A DNA stretch of 64,000 nt, from contig OZ024878.1 of the NCBI GenBank assembly GCA_964017185.1, forward strand, positions 18,231,851 to 18,295,850. Reading direction: 5' to 3'. The position numbers were made by a program, and so were the translations under genes. Shown here one piece after another: positions 43,001 through 58,200 of the stretch (positions are counted from its first letter, which is position 1; every line of letters begins with the position of its first letter). This stretch comes from Rugalucina vietnamica (taxonomy: Eukaryota > Mollusca > Bivalvia > Lucinida > Lucinidae). The notes under the pieces were generated by a model. That model did not search any database, had not been told where the DNA came from, and saw only the letters and a list, made by a program, of their open reading frames with translations.

Positions 43001-46000
43001 ATATGTCCATTTTGTATAAAAGAAGATCAATTACATATTATAATAGGTACAATTCCTAAATAATAAGTTTGATTTCGTATAATAATAAATTCATTTCATA
43101 TAATATTGTATAATAATAGGTCTATTTCCTATAATAATGCAATTCCTAATATATAGAGGATATTTACTTTTTTGAGGTGAATACCAAATATATTTCATCG
43201 AGTGAGTTGAAAACATCAAATTTTCACGAGTGCGTAGCACTCGTGAAAATTTAGATGTTTTCAAGTCATGAGATGAAATATATTTGGTATTTACCGATAA
43301 AAAGTAAATTTTCTTTTTATTTCATACAATACACCGGCATTTTCCTATTCACAAAGCAGGCAGTGAAAATGCAAAAACCAAAAATTTTTGAAAACACAAA
43401 TAATTTTGGTACCACATTGTTCCTAACGTTCTAACTAAGAAAATGAATACCCACAGTTTATGTTTTCGTTCGTAAATAACGGAGTTATAGGTATTAGAAT
43501 TTCTGAAGTGAGGCACATTTAATGACGTCAAGTGAATGGAAACGTCAGAAGTAATCCAAACTCTACAGTGAAAATATCGGCTGATATCAATCACTATTGA
43601 AGATATCAATATCAATTCTGCAGTGAAGATATCACTTTTATCCATTTTTGATATACATTAATTTCACTGCTAAGTATAAAATAAAAATGATTCATTTCAG
43701 ATAATAATGGATGCAAATAAGAATGTACTGCGTTGTAATAGTGTTTCCCAATTAAAATAGTAAGACAACATTGCATAATAATAGGTGGTAAACGTAATAT
43801 AATTGGACACGTGATATTATAATTTTTTGACTATTTGACGGAACCACCGGCACTTTCGAATGGGGTACCTGGACATTTCGGCCGATATCATTTCGACCGG
43901 GTACACCTCACTCCAATATCTCTTGCATTAGACAGAATATTTCCATCGGAATTCCGTTAGACCTCTCCATACCGACGGAATTAATTTCGTCATCAAACAT
44001 GCTATCTTCGGACTTTTACGTTCGTATGGTGCATATTTTAATACAACTCTATAAGATTCAAATTGACAAAGAAAAATAGCACAGTACACCTAAACAAGAG
44101 AAGGTGGGAATATGGGCCCCTGCCCATAGGGGCCTAGGAGAAATAGATGGGCTGCTTGTGCCTCCAGGCAAAGCTTATACGCTACTGACTGGCCATCTGA
44201 ATTCTGGTTAACCGCTCAGGTCTGAGCCTGCCCAGGAAAAGTGGTTTCAGCCAAACCATCTACACATGTAAGCCTTTGTGGCTTAGTTGGATGGTTATAT
44301 TTTAAGCACTTGTATGTCATGACATTCTCATTTTGGGTAAAAGTCCCATAAAATGGAGGCAACGTCCCGACATGACCTTTGCTGTTGACTGGGACGTTAA
44401 GCATAAATTCAAACAAACAAACCAAACAAGAGGCACAATTTCAAATTGTACAATCAGAGATCTTGTCTTAATATACGAGCAAACAGCTTTAGTAACGGAG
44501 TTGTGAACGCATGGAATTAGTAACCAGAGAGTTTAGTTAGGGCTCTCTCTCTCTCACTGCTTCCAAGAGTCGTCTTAACAAACACTGGCATGGGCACCCA
44601 AACAAATTTGAAGCGAGATGCTACCAAGCAGGTCCTAATACCAGAGAAGGCGTATATAGAAACGCACCTGAAAAAGTCTGAGTCTTATTATTGTACCTAT
44701 TACAGGTAAAACAAGGTAAAAAGTGTATTGTTTTGCCTATAAATAAAATATGAAAAGTAGTTTACCTACAATTGGGTACGATCTGATGAATAAACTATGT
44801 ACTGTTCTATTCTATTCATGATCTGATGACGCACTGGGAGCATTCAGCAAATCTTGTATGATTCTGGACAGACATCCTTGGTGAAGGTTACAGAATCATA
44901 CGATTCCGGGTGCATTTTGATCTTAATAATGAAAAACATGAGGAAAATGGTTTTGTGGGCGAAACGACTAGGGTATAGGAGCGAAACGACTAGGGTAGGA
45001 AATAGAGGCGAAACGACTAGGGGGGAAACGACTAGGGGAGAAACTTCTTGGGGCGAAACGACTTGTTACCAATCATATGCCGAGCGGGGCGAAAAGGTCG
45101 GTTTTCTCCTAGAATACAAGTTTTATTCCAAGCGTTTGTATGATCCGGGTCTATGACCGCGTTTTGCGATTTTTAGCGGTTTTATAACACAGGGTAAAAT
45201 GTTTGTATCTAAAATCTCAGTTATGGATACTGAATAAAGAATCTATCTACTATTTTACAAAATGGACCTACTAATATAGGAATTGCATTAATTATTAAAC
45301 GAAATGGACCGATCATTATACGATGTGCACCTATTAATATACGAAATTCACCTATTATTTCAGGAAATGCACTCATTATTACACAAAATGGACCTACTAC
45401 TATACGAAATGCACATATTATTGTATGAGATTTATGTCCCAAGTTAGAAAGTGCACCTATTGTTTTAAACAATGATCCCATTATTGTATGAAATGGATCT
45501 ACTGTTATGCGAAAAACACCTTTCACTATATGAGATTGATCTATGGTTTATGGAATCGCACCTACTGTTATACAAAATGAACCCATACGTAAAAGAACTA
45601 TACCAATCATCATACGAGATGGACTGATTATTAAATAAAATGGACCGATTATTATACGATTTGCACTTATTCTTATACGAAATTCACCTATTAGTTAAGG
45701 AATTGCACCAATTTTTATACAAAACGCATCTATTATTATACGAGATTAATGTACCATTTTAGAAATTGCATCTATTATTTTACGAAACGGGCATATTATT
45801 TTACAAAATCAACCTACTATTTGAAATCCACTTATTATATTATGATATGCATCTATTATTATACAAAAAAAGGCGGCCCCCGTGGCCGAGTGGTTAAGAG
45901 CGCTGATATTTCATTACTGCACTTAATCATTCGATCATCTCACCGCTTTGTCTGGTGCGGGTTCGAGCCCCGCTCTGGCCACATGTGAGACAAGCCAAGT

Positions 46001-49000
46001 TCTGCTTGCGGGTGTGTCAGGTGGTTTTTCTCGGGGTTCTCCCGTTTTCGCCCCACCTACTGATTGACCCGTCTCATATGAGCTGAAATAATCTTGAAAG
46101 GGACGTTAAACTGAATAAAAAAAAAAAAGCCAATCATTATATGAAATGGATCGATTTTAATACGAAATGCATCACTTATAATACAAAATGGACTTATTAT
46201 TTTACGAAATCAATCTACTATATTATGAATTGCACCCATTGTTATACAAAATACACCTACTATTATGCAAAATGCACCCATTATTATACGGAATGCACCC
46301 AATATTATAAGGAATGCAGCTATTATCATATTTCTACTCGACTTAAGGCAGCTATGGCTTTCCATACAAATCATCCAAGAACCGCTCATGGACGGTGCTT
46401 GGAAGGAGAGACGGCGAAAACGCTCGATTTTTGAAAGATAGAAATATAGATAAAAATTGCCTTTGTGCTCAATTGGCGAACACATGATTTATAAAAGTTT
46501 GACGCATTTAGATGAAAATGACATTTATTTGGTCAGAAAAGGAGGCGAACACACCGCTACAAGCAAGAAAAAGGGGATGCGAAAACCATATCTTATGCAG
46601 AGAGACGAGACTGATTTAAGTATATAGTTAAAAAGGCCCATACGTTGACACAAGGCTACAGAATGAGGCTACAGAATGAGAACAAATAACTGGTAAGCTG
46701 GGGGACCCAGGAAAACTGGGGAACCCAGAAAAAGTGGTCAGATAAAGGAAATACTGCTACAAATCGAGAACAGATGCCGGAAACAGAAGCAAAATGGCTT
46801 TGTCTGCGGTGGGTTTAGGCCTGTACGATAACAGACTTAGTCTGTCCGTTTGTTAAACCATTCCAATGGCTTGGTCGATGCTCTGCTTCTGATAACCTCG
46901 TTTACTGAGTTAATCAGAGCTCATCTCAAAACCCTCGTCGTCTGAGCAAATGCGTCTGATGCGTAGCGCAAGTTACAGTTTCACACACAGTTCAATGATA
47001 TGCAGACCGGCCTTAAAGTACCCCCTATTCATTTCCCTTTACAACGGTAGTAAGTTTAAGTCAGTTTGTTTCGACATGAAAAAATAGACCCAAATTTACT
47101 TTTTCAGGCAACGGTATTTTGTAGGAAAATTACCTTTTATTACCGATTTCTCTCTTAAATACACGATCGAAGCGCTTGTTCTGCCAAGAACATCGAAAGC
47201 CAAGACAATGACGTCGAAAGACAAGCACCCAAATGATTTCACAACTTTTTAGGAAAACATATTCCAGAATTTCATATACAACGCACATGGCTTCTTAATC
47301 TAAAACAACGCAGATGCTTCTCACGAAATTTCAACTTGATGAATAAGAAGATATTTCATGGTATTTTATGCGTAAGGCTTATAATCAGATGATACGCACA
47401 GCGTTTTAAATGCGTGGCTAGAGATATGTCCATGAAGAATCACCTAGACCCTATGTAGATCGTCATACAAAGTTAACAAAATTTAATATGCTTTTTGTTC
47501 CAGTATTTCGACAAGAACATCGCTATAAGTCACATCACATCATTTAACTCAGATAATCAAGTTGGACAATATTTGTTACGAAATACGACGCGTCACCCTT
47601 TTAAAATACGCCGTCGAGTTTTCATCAAAGAGTATATTACAAATCACACGGCTTTCAAAATATACAACAACCTTTTTTTTCATCCATTTGAAATTTCGTG
47701 AGAAGCATCTGCGTTGTTTTAGATTTAGAAGCCAGGTGCGTTGTAAATGAAATCTTGAATATTTTTTTCCTAAAAAGTTGTGAAATTATTTGGGTGCTTG
47801 TCTTTCGACGTCATTATCTTAGCCTTCGATGTTTGTGGCAGAACAAGCGCTTCGATCGTGTATTTAAGAGAGAAATCGGTAATAAAAGGTAATTTTCCTA
47901 CAAAATACCGTTACCTGAAAAAGTAAATTTGGGTCTATTTTTTCATTTCGAAACAAATTGACTTAAATTTACTACCGTTGTAAAGGGAAGTGGATAGGGG
48001 TTACTCTTGGGCATGTGTAAGATTTTACAATCGTTGAAAAATGGTAAAACAGTCAGAAAGTATGTATCATACCTTTTTCACCGCCATTTTATGCGGTAGA
48101 CTGTGCGTCCTAAAACGAGTGCCTGTGCGTTTTAAATTTTGCCTATGCGTTTCAATGACCAGTGTGTTATCAGACACTAGGAAACACACTTTAGTATTTT
48201 GATTATCACAACGACGCAGAAATATGAGCCGCCTCATGGGAAAACCAACAGTCTGCATAGGCAAAAAAACGAAGACGCAGATCAGCTTCGCAGCGCCTTT
48301 GTTTTCGCTACTCGGATAGTACAATTCCTCTTCTACTTAAATCCGAAATTTCAAGCTTCTAGCTCTTTTCTGTGACTGCACAGGCCGGTTTGTGTCGGAC
48401 CTGGTCGGAAACCACATTGTTGGTTTTCCCATGAGGCGGCTCATATTTTAGATGGCTTACAGCAGCAGTCTCTGCGATTTGTTATTGCTACAGCAACAAA
48501 GGTCTGGGCACAATCGTATTCCACCATCCACCACGGCTTTGCCACCACTGGGGTCTGGGCGGTATGAGCAATCGTGTCGAAATTACCATCTATGGCCTGG
48601 TGTGCAGGCCGGTAATTAGAATGATCTGAACTTTGGGAAGCTGTCCGGGTTTCACCTAAAACCAGGTTGAAACATTTTATGTTATGAACCCTGGGGTGAC
48701 CTTGGCCTATTTTACGGCATTGGTTGCCCCTAACAAACGAATCACAGTGGCGGTAGTGAAATACAGTTCAATAATTGTTCGTATAACTAAATCTGTAATT
48801 AAATATTACTCTTCAAATATTCTGCTAATGTTTTAATTCTACACCTGAAAGTTTTATAGATCTGATAACCAAGTGTGCAAAGGAAACCTTGTTAATCGTT
48901 AAAACATAATTAAACTTCAAGGACAATAGTTTTCTAAACAATTTAAAAACGTTTGAGCCACCGCATCAGAAAGCCAACAATTTGCATATGCGAAAACAAA

Positions 49001-51212
49001 GGCGCAGAGCAGCTTCGCGGTGACCGCGAAGCTGATCGGCGCCTTTGTTTTCGCTACCCAGATAGTACAATCCTTCTTCTTATAATCGAAATTTCAAGCT
49101 TCTAGCTTGCTTGTGTGACTGTACAGGCTGGTTTGTGTCGGTCCTGGTCTGAACCCAAATTGTTGGTTTTCTCACGCACAGGTTCCTTTTAAATTCAGTT
49201 TTGGTTGTACACATACCACAAGCTGTATTTCCAAAGCAGGTTACTGTGCCATATTCACAGATACAATTTTGGCAGTCACCTTCAGGTTTAAATGCTTCCC
49301 CATGAACATAGCTCGTTCCAGAGTACACGCAACCTATAAAAGTAAAATAATGTTTTAATAATTTTAGAGGTTCGAGTTATCTGCGCTGTTTGCACTTCTT
49401 GTCATATGTACATCTAGTATGTAAAACACCAAAGAAGACGCGCCCTCACAATCTCATCAAATATCTCCAAAATCATGTTTTCTCTGACCCCACTGGATGT
49501 GATTTAAAACATAAGCGATTCAAAAACAATTTACAAGTTGGCAGTGTCACCAGTATACCAGCGCAGCACACATGTAAGCAGAACCTCACGCATGGACTTT
49601 CAAACATCACGTAAACACGTCCGTGTAATGAATACCCCCTTATACCCCACATTTATATAGCAAAATTGGGATATGCAGAGGTATACCTATTTTTCTTATT
49701 TTTGGTCCAAAACATAGATTGTTGGTAGTCGTTAGAACCGCCTCGCTTTAGGCGGTTCTAACGTGTACCCACAATCAATGTTTTGAGCAAAAATATTAAA
49801 AATATCAAATTTTTTCCATTGAAATTTTGAATTTTTACAAACGAAAAAAAAAAACCTCTATATTTTGCATGGGCATGTTTTCGTAATGACTACCTTTTTT
49901 ATTTATAGAAATTTAATGACAACATATACACAAAATGACTACCTTTAACACAGCACGGTGCGCTCCCACTCCAGCCTGATGCAGTACATGTCCGTGTTGG
50001 GTTTCCAGGCAAGAAGAAACCAGGGTTACACGAATAGGTGACATTATGGTCGACTGTCGTCTTTCCTGGAATATCTGGCTCAGCTTTACCGTCACATGGT
50101 GATTCTGGTAATCCACAGTCTGTAATTGATAATTGGCGAAACGTCATAATGTTTGCCATCCTGAGAGACTAACGGCTGAGCAATAACCGTCACGGTGTAC
50201 CCACGATGCATTTTAACTCACTTAAGCCTAGCGTCCCTTTTGTGGGACATAAGCAAACAACATAGCCCCAGATGTGACGCCGCAGAACGCGGCGTCCTAT
50301 CTGGGGCTATTCTGTTTGCTTCGAGAAATTTCATAGAAAATTTGAATAAAATTTTAAACTCACACCTGAAGCCCCTAAAAATGAAAGTGGACTCATCCAA
50401 TTGATAATGATTGGAGAATCTATTCGTCTAATATGGGTTAATGTGAAGAATATTGGGTAAGTAGAGTTTTACTAGTATCGGATACGTTGCAGACCTTTAA
50501 ATCGACACAAGGCCGGACGAATAGAGTGCTAAATTTTAGCCTAAACAGCAGGCGGTTCGGTACACCCCTATTCAGATTGATACTTAATGATCAGTTTAAA
50601 CTGAGTGTTGGTGGCATTCCGTAAAATAAATTTGCATTTTCGTCAAATACAAATGCTGAAACATCAGGAAAACATGTCCGTGCAATGAATACCCCCGTAA
50701 ACCCCACTTTTATATAGTAAAACTGGGGTATGCAGGGGTATATCTATTTTTCTTATTTTTGCTCCAAAATATAGATTGTGGGTACTCGTTAGCGGAACCG
50801 CCTCGCCGAGGCGGTTCCAACTTGTACCCACAATCTATGTTTTGAGCAAAAATAAGAAAAATATCAAAAAATTTCAGCTAAAAAAAATCAATTTTTAAAG
50901 CTCAAAAATTCTCTGTAAATTGCATGGGCAAGTTTTCGTAATGTATATTTTACAAACCAATTTCTTCACATGTCGGTGCTGAGTCAGCCCAACCCCCGTG
51001 ATTTAAGCAAACTGTGGAAGAAGCGCCTTGAAGTTGATACCCGCTATTACACGTGTACGTAGCCGTAGACCCAACACCTGATCCGCTTTGAGACACAGAA
51101 CCGAACATTGGAGGTTGTAGTGTTATACAATCTGTAAAACATAATTACATTATTTGATTAAATATACTAAAATTACCAGGTAAGCCAAAAGGTATTATTA
51201 TTATTATTATTA

Positions 51213-51244
<32 letters not shown>

Positions 51245-51266
51245 GTTATTATTATTATTATTATTA

Positions 51267-51318
<52 letters not shown>

Positions 51319-52896
51319 CAATATGTTAAATTTTAATAGATCAAATGTGTTTGCAAATATGCTGGCCTTTGCGTTTACTGTTGCTTCCGTGCTTACGACA
51401 ATTTTCAGGCTATGACATTTCATGAAATTGATGAATGCCTAAAGTGAGAGTAACTTTATCATTTGCGGTACTTCTGTCTCATTCATCTATTTGTTTTATG
51501 TTTGACGTCGATGTTTGGACTGTTTGTGCCCTTTACGTGCGTATTTACATAATTGCATAGTTAACTTCAGATGCCACATTTCGGAAAATACATGTAGCTG
51601 CCTGCTTGGCCTATCGTAAGTTCTCAAAATTACGAAATTTAAATATACACGTAAATTTTCAACAGTGACAGAAGAGTCCTACAATGAACTCGACAATGGA
51701 GAATCATCGACAATGGCGAATCACTCGTAACGATATTGCAGAATTTCTTGAAACATAGACAAAATATTATTCATTATATAACTCAGTCATTTACTTTGAT
51801 CTATGCCTTGAGGTTTGGTAAAAGAATGGAGTTAAAATTCCACCGGACAATAAAATCAGGGTTGCCGAAACGCTTGACCCCTCAACTAAGATCCCTAGTT
51901 TATTATTCCGCAAAAGTGACGTTCAGATAAAATGTGTTTCTTATCTCGTTTCTAAGCATTAGATTATAACCAAATTAACATTACTTTAATGCCTACTATC
52001 CTTAGTTATGCAGTGTGCCTGTTTTTGATAAAAGTTTTGACATTGAAGGTAGATATAAGCGTGGAAAGATGTACATGTAAATTCGACAATAGCGAATCAT
52101 ACTTTGTGTGGTGAAAAGAATGTGCACAAAGTACTGATAATCTACCTTTGGAAGGCTCGTCCAGGAAAAATTTGGTTTGGTCAATGGCGTAACTAATATT
52201 GATGCAAGTCGTGGTTTAACCATCTTGCCTTTTGGCTTGAATTGATTCGTTAAAGCAATAAGACGCGTTTAAATTGGTATAATGACCTTTTCTATATGGC
52301 ATTTGCTGTTGACAGTGAACGTAAAGCAACAAAGCAAATTAACACAATATTATCGAACACCATTTAGTTTGGCAATATGATGGCACCATTTGTGTGCAAA
52401 AATACCTTTCTAAAAATGGTTTCGTTTGGGCTATAGACTATTTGATTTGCCATTGTCGAGTTTGGTTCGCCATTGTCTAATGTAGGGGGTATCATATAAA
52501 CAGAGTTATCTCCCATTAGGAAATTGAATGATTTAAAATTATTATTTTCCTGTAAAGCTGAGATATGTAAGATGTTCTTAGTACCAAACAGAATAACATT
52601 CCCATGGTCGTGTTTAAAATAATAGCGTTTGACCTAGTGATTCGCCATTGTCAAGTCCACTGTATATAGATAGAAGACAAGCATATTAGAAATTCTTCGA
52701 CACACATATACATACAGACAGTTCAACACAATTGTATACATACACATAACAGCATTCTAATGTATATATATACATAAGATGGTAGGCGTAGCCTATATTT
52801 ATCCTTTCCCGTGACGGTGAAATAATGACAGGTTTTTTTTGCAGGATTTATTTATCGAGTTGCTATATTTGAGCATACATATACATGCTAGAAACG

Positions 52897-52942
<46 letters not shown>

Positions 52943-55181
52943 CAATATATTGGACCTATTGTTACCGTCTCCTATCAGTATAGGCAAAACCAACAATTTG
53001 AGTTTTCGGCCAGGTCCAACACAAATCTACTTGTACAGTCACGGAAGTAGTCTAGAAACTTGAAATTTCGGATTTAAGAAGAACTATTATAGCGAAAACA
53101 AAGGCGCTTGTCAGCTGTGCATTTACTGCACATCTGATCTTTGGTTTCGCATGTGCAGATTGTTGGTTTTCTCATGCGTCGGCTCATATATTGTAGGCAT
53201 CTGTTGAATTGAAGTCTTGATTTTGTGATCATTATAGATACTCAAAATATATGAATTTATTAAGGACACGTCTTTTTAATGCAAACATGCAACCAAAATC
53301 AGCTTTTCTAAATTTTATCGCAGACACTATGAACTGATTTCCAAATTTAATGTTGGGATAAAGACCCTTTTACGTGAGGGCCTTTCGGAACCAGAATTTT
53401 ATGGTGACTTGGTTTACAAATTTAAGAAACTTATTGCAAGGAATGATTTTTCTTTTCAATTCAGAAAAATCATTACGCGTTACAGACGTATAGGATATAA
53501 CTTAAATGTTATGCGACAGTCTGCATGCTTAGTTTTTAACCCAATCACGGTTGTTAACAATGCTGCCTTCTTTAATTGCACGCCGGTGGGTCGGGCGTCA
53601 GACTCTATGGTGGCCCCGACATGAAGCTATTCATTTTAGTTGGTTGGGGCCGGAGCTTCTTGTCTGTTGCTTGGCCCACCGGTGTTCAACTGGTGGTTTT
53701 CTTCTGCTCCAGAGTTAGTAAGTTATTGGGCGCCCAGGGATCTCCATCGTCGGGCAGCTTACTTATTCTGTGAGTCCTCGTTTTTGATTCATCGTGGAAA
53801 TTATCATGATTTATTTGTTTGTCCATGATGATTCATTGACACTACGAGGACCGAACAACTAACTAAATGTTATGAGCCACTTCAGAAGCTGAGGGTGAGG
53901 TTAGGATCATGTAAGACTGGTTTAAGCCCGCCAGTAATTTTGTATTACTGATCGATCCAAGGCGATACTTCTGTTGTGGTTCTTATATGATTTATGTCTT
54001 GGTGTTTAATTTTTTGTGCTGTTGGCGCTTTAAGTATGTCTGTTATCATACTTTAGTTAAGTTTAGGTAACTGAGTGGCCACCTATTGGGAAATAGCTGC
54101 TCATTTGGCTTACTAAATGTATTTATGGTCTTAGTACCTTATTGTTAGTTTTTTTCCCAACCCAGTTTTTGTAGTGGGAATCTTTTTCTGATTGCGCTTT
54201 TTCCTGATCGTTAACTACTAGTACCTTTTTATTGCAAAATACTTTGCGCAAACGGATAATATGTTTACATTTTGACTCGTACTAAGTACTAATATGACAT
54301 ACTTATCGCTTCACAGGTCGGCTCTGTTCCTGTCCAACTCCCGGTTTTGGAACAAAACCTTAATGGAGGTCCTTGTAGTTGATACCCGCTCTGGCATGTG
54401 TACTGAGCCGTAGCTCCAACCATTGATCCGCTCTGAGATACGTATCCAAACATTGGAGGTGAAAGGTTTGCACATTCTGTAAAAAGTTAGGCACGTACTG
54501 AAGTACATGTATAAAAGCTAAATCTCATTTTGTAAATCCAAAACTAATCTATCCTGATATCCGTTTCGGTAGATGATTAACTATCAATATATACCTGTAT
54601 TGCCACATATAGAGAAACAAATAGATGTGCTGCTTGTGCCTCCAGGCAAAGCCCATACGCCACTGCTTGACCATCTGATTACAGCAATAACGGCTCAGGT
54701 CTGAGCCTGCCTATGAAAAGATGTCCAAGTCAATCCATCCATACATTATCATATTCATATATACATGTATATGCCTTTGTGGTTTTGTTGGATGGTTATA
54801 TTTTAAGCATCTGTTGGATGTCATGACATCCTCATTTTGGGTAAAATGGAGGCAACGTCCCGACATGACCTTTGCTGTTGACTGGGACGTTAAGCATCAA
54901 TTCAAACGAACAAATAAAAGCTTCTGGCCCCGACATTCGGATCGTTCAGTATACTTACGGACTGGATCACAAGTAGCAGGGTCTCCACTGTATGTCCTGT
55001 TTCCAAGACATACCCTTTCAGCGGAACCGGAAGTTAGGGTGAAGGTGGGAAAACACTTATACTGGGCTACTGCCCCTTCCAGGGTGCCGGTTTGAAGAAC
55101 ACGGCCATTTGCAATATCAGGTAAAGGACCACAGTCTAAAACATTAAAAAAATGATATAGTTATGACACATACACACACAA

Positions 55182-55263
<82 letters not shown>

Positions 55264-58200
55264 ATAGCCAAAATATGAAATTGTTGTAGCTGAGACAACT
55301 TCTCATTTAAAGAAACATCAATATAAAATGTCTGGCTCAAAGTGCTAAAATACGTATGCGCCCGTAGTTTTTAAAACAACGGTCAAATATTGATATTGAT
55401 TTCCTTACCTTAGAAATGATGGATCTTGACGACTATCGTGCAAATTCGCAAAATTTTCCTGAATTGGCAAATTGCTTTTTTGTGGAATCAGTTTTTATGG
55501 ACTTTTTATCACTTTGGTTTTTAGGGTAGTGTGGTTTAAAGACCATCTGTGCTTAAGTCAGATGGTGCACAATTTCAAAACTGGTGGCACATGAAAGTGC
55601 AATAAAACTGCTTATCCACCATATAAATGAAAAATTGATTAATTATCGATTGGCCCAAAAATACATACTTAAAAGTTTGTTGCCAACTCAAAATAAATCT
55701 TATCTTAAGGTTGTGTAACATATGTATTTTGGTGTGCTGATTCGTTTTGTGTCCATGATCATTTCAGGATGAACAAATGCAATATGAATGCATTGAATTT
55801 GATATTGTCTTGCCATAATTTGAGCCGCATCATGAGAAAACCAAAAATCTGCATATGCGAAAACAAAGATGCAGATCAGCTTCGCAGTAACAGCGCCTTT
55901 GTTTTCGCTACACGGATAGTATAATTCCTCTACTTACTAAATGCAATGATTTCAAGTCTCTAGCCATCTTCTGTGTGTGTACAACTCGGTTTGTTTCAGA
56001 CCTGTTCGGAAACCACATTTTTGGTTTTATAATGAGGCGGCTAATTATTACCTGCTACACATTTAGGTGCCTCTCCTGACCAGGTCCTGTTGCATAAACA
56101 TTGCCTCTTTTCACAATCCTTTGGCTGTAGCTGGTAACCCTCGTTACAGGAATATTTCGCGGTTCGTGCGAACCCACGATCGCAGTTTAGCTTAACTTTT
56201 CCGTTTTCTGGATCCGTAAGTTCGGGACACCAGTCCGTCTTCAACAGCTTTTTCAGCTGACTCTTCTTGTTCTTTTTCCACTGGCCGCTCTTAACCAATT
56301 CCTTTGCAAATTGTTCTAGAAAATAAAAATGCTGCATCTATTGATTGAAATTTATAAACATCAGGAAAACATGTCCGTGTAATGCATACCCCTTTGAACC
56401 CCACTTTTATGCAGCAAAACTGGAATACATTACGGAAACATGCCCATGTAATACACTGATTTTTCCTAAGTTGTAAAAAATGAAAATTTTCACTGGAAAA
56501 CTTTTGATATTTTTCTTATATTTGCTCAAAACATAGATTGTGGGTACACGTTAGACCCGCCTCGGCGAGGCGGTTCTAACGAGTACCCATAATCTATGTT
56601 TTGGAGCAAAAATAAGACAAATAGGTATACCCCTGCATACCCCAGTTTTGCTATATAAAATTGGGGTTCAAGGGGGTATACATTTCATGGATATATTATA
56701 AACATCAGGAAAACATGTCCGTGTAATGTATACCCCTTTGGACCCCACTTTTATGCTGCAAAACTGGGATATGCCGGAATATGCCTATTTTTCTTATTTT
56801 TGCTCCAAAACATAGATTGTGGGTACTCGTTAGAACCGTCTCACCGAGGCGATTCTAACGTACACCCATGGCTTTGTCTGCTGGAACCAAGACAGTAAAC
56901 AAGCGTTTTATATTCGAGAACATTTGTCGGTCTAGAAAATAAGACAAAATCATCCTACTGTTGCGTTGGCTAGGATGAAAGGAATTTGGAGCTTTGATTG
57001 TATACAAGTTTGGATAGCCTTAATGACTTTGAGCAGATAGAGGATATTTGCTCTTTTTTTGTGAATACCAAATATATTTCATCGAGTGAGTTGAAAACAT
57101 CAGAATCATATCAGTTTCATAAGTGCGCAGCACGAGTGAAAATTTTTATGCCGAGTTTTCAAATAACGAGATGAAATATATTTGGTATTCACCGAAAAAA
57201 AAAACAACATTTTTTTTTTATTTTATACAATACACGGGCATTTTCTTATTCACAAGGCAGGCGGTGAAAATGCAAAAACCAAAAAAAATTGAAAACACAA
57301 ATAACTTTGGTGCCACATATTTCATTACGTTCTAACTTAGAAAATGAATACCCACACTTTATGTTTTTGTTCATAAATAACGGAGTTATAGGCGTTTTGA
57401 ATTTCTGAAGTGAGACACATTTAATGACGTCAAGTAAATGGAAACGTCAGAAGAAATCCAAAATCTACAGTGAAGATATAGGCTGATATCAGTCACTACT
57501 GACTTTTGATATCAGTGAGATTTGATATCAGTGAAATTTCATATCAATGAAAATACAAATTTTATCAAGTTTTGATATACATTGGTTTTCACTGTAAAGT
57601 ATAAAATAAATCGGATAAGCTTTTTATATGGGGTACTCTAGATCAGCTGGCTAGCTGTCACTCCGCTCCACTTCGGTACCTCGTTCCACTTCCCTGACAT
57701 GGAGAGGTTTAACGGAATACCGATGGAAATATTCCGTCTAGGGGTACTCTAGTTTATTGGGGATCCTAACTGTACATGTAGAGGCAGAAAATTGCCTTTA
57801 AGGACACTCCATAATCATTTGAAATAAGAGATGCTGAGTTTAATCAAAGCATTCAATTTTGCATTTACAGCATGTAATAAACATATTTTCCTTAAGATGT
57901 AAAAATTGAAAATTTTCAATAGAAATTCCTGTCTTACTGCTATCAAATCTCATGTATGAAACTTCAAATAAAAATTGGTTTTGGTCAAATAAAAAATCTG
58001 GCGAAGTTCTCAGTAAACAGAATAGTAGAGGGTTCCGTGCGACGAGCTTGTCCACATACGATTTTTCTACTCTGTATACCACATTGCCACATAATCTGAT
58101 TAAAGAAAAACTTCTCAAATTCGATAGAGTGGACTTTCAAAAATAAACTGATAACACCTGTCGAAAACTGCCAAATTTGTATTTCGTTGCTTGGATAACA

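Larger units (their letters stand above)
41427..46366. mobile_element. Giant foldback element built of ~21-bp repeats
   Basis: Outer ends TATGGAAAGCCTTAGCTGCC (41427, and again at 42319 because of the tandem duplication) and the inverse GGCAGCTATGGCTTTCCATA ending at 46366. CAAATC is repeated at 41421-41426 (also 42313-42318) and 46367-46372. Next to each end lie many tandem copies of a ~21-bp unit like ATAATAGGTGCATTTTGTAT, in opposite orientation at the two ends. The middle holds other repeats and no transposase. Confidence 0.65.
51132..53299. other. Lectin intron 5 with ATT microsatellite and MITE-M
   Basis: About 3.2-kb intron. Holds an ATT array (51197-51316), a smaller one (52898-52940) and a MITE-M copy. 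No additional sushi exon was recognised. Confidence 0.55.

Noticed and set aside
41450..43145. CRISPR-like repeat-spacer array
   Set aside because: Units are contiguous, degenerate and without spacers, in an animal genome.
48725..48735. Strong-looking 3' splice site GTTTGTTAG for exon 9
   Set aside because: Using it gives phase 2, in conflict with the phase-1 donor of exon 8.
54721..55095. Plus-strand 124-codon frame
   Set aside because: It runs through a SINE and the antisense of sushi exon 4; the minus-strand exon explains the sequence.
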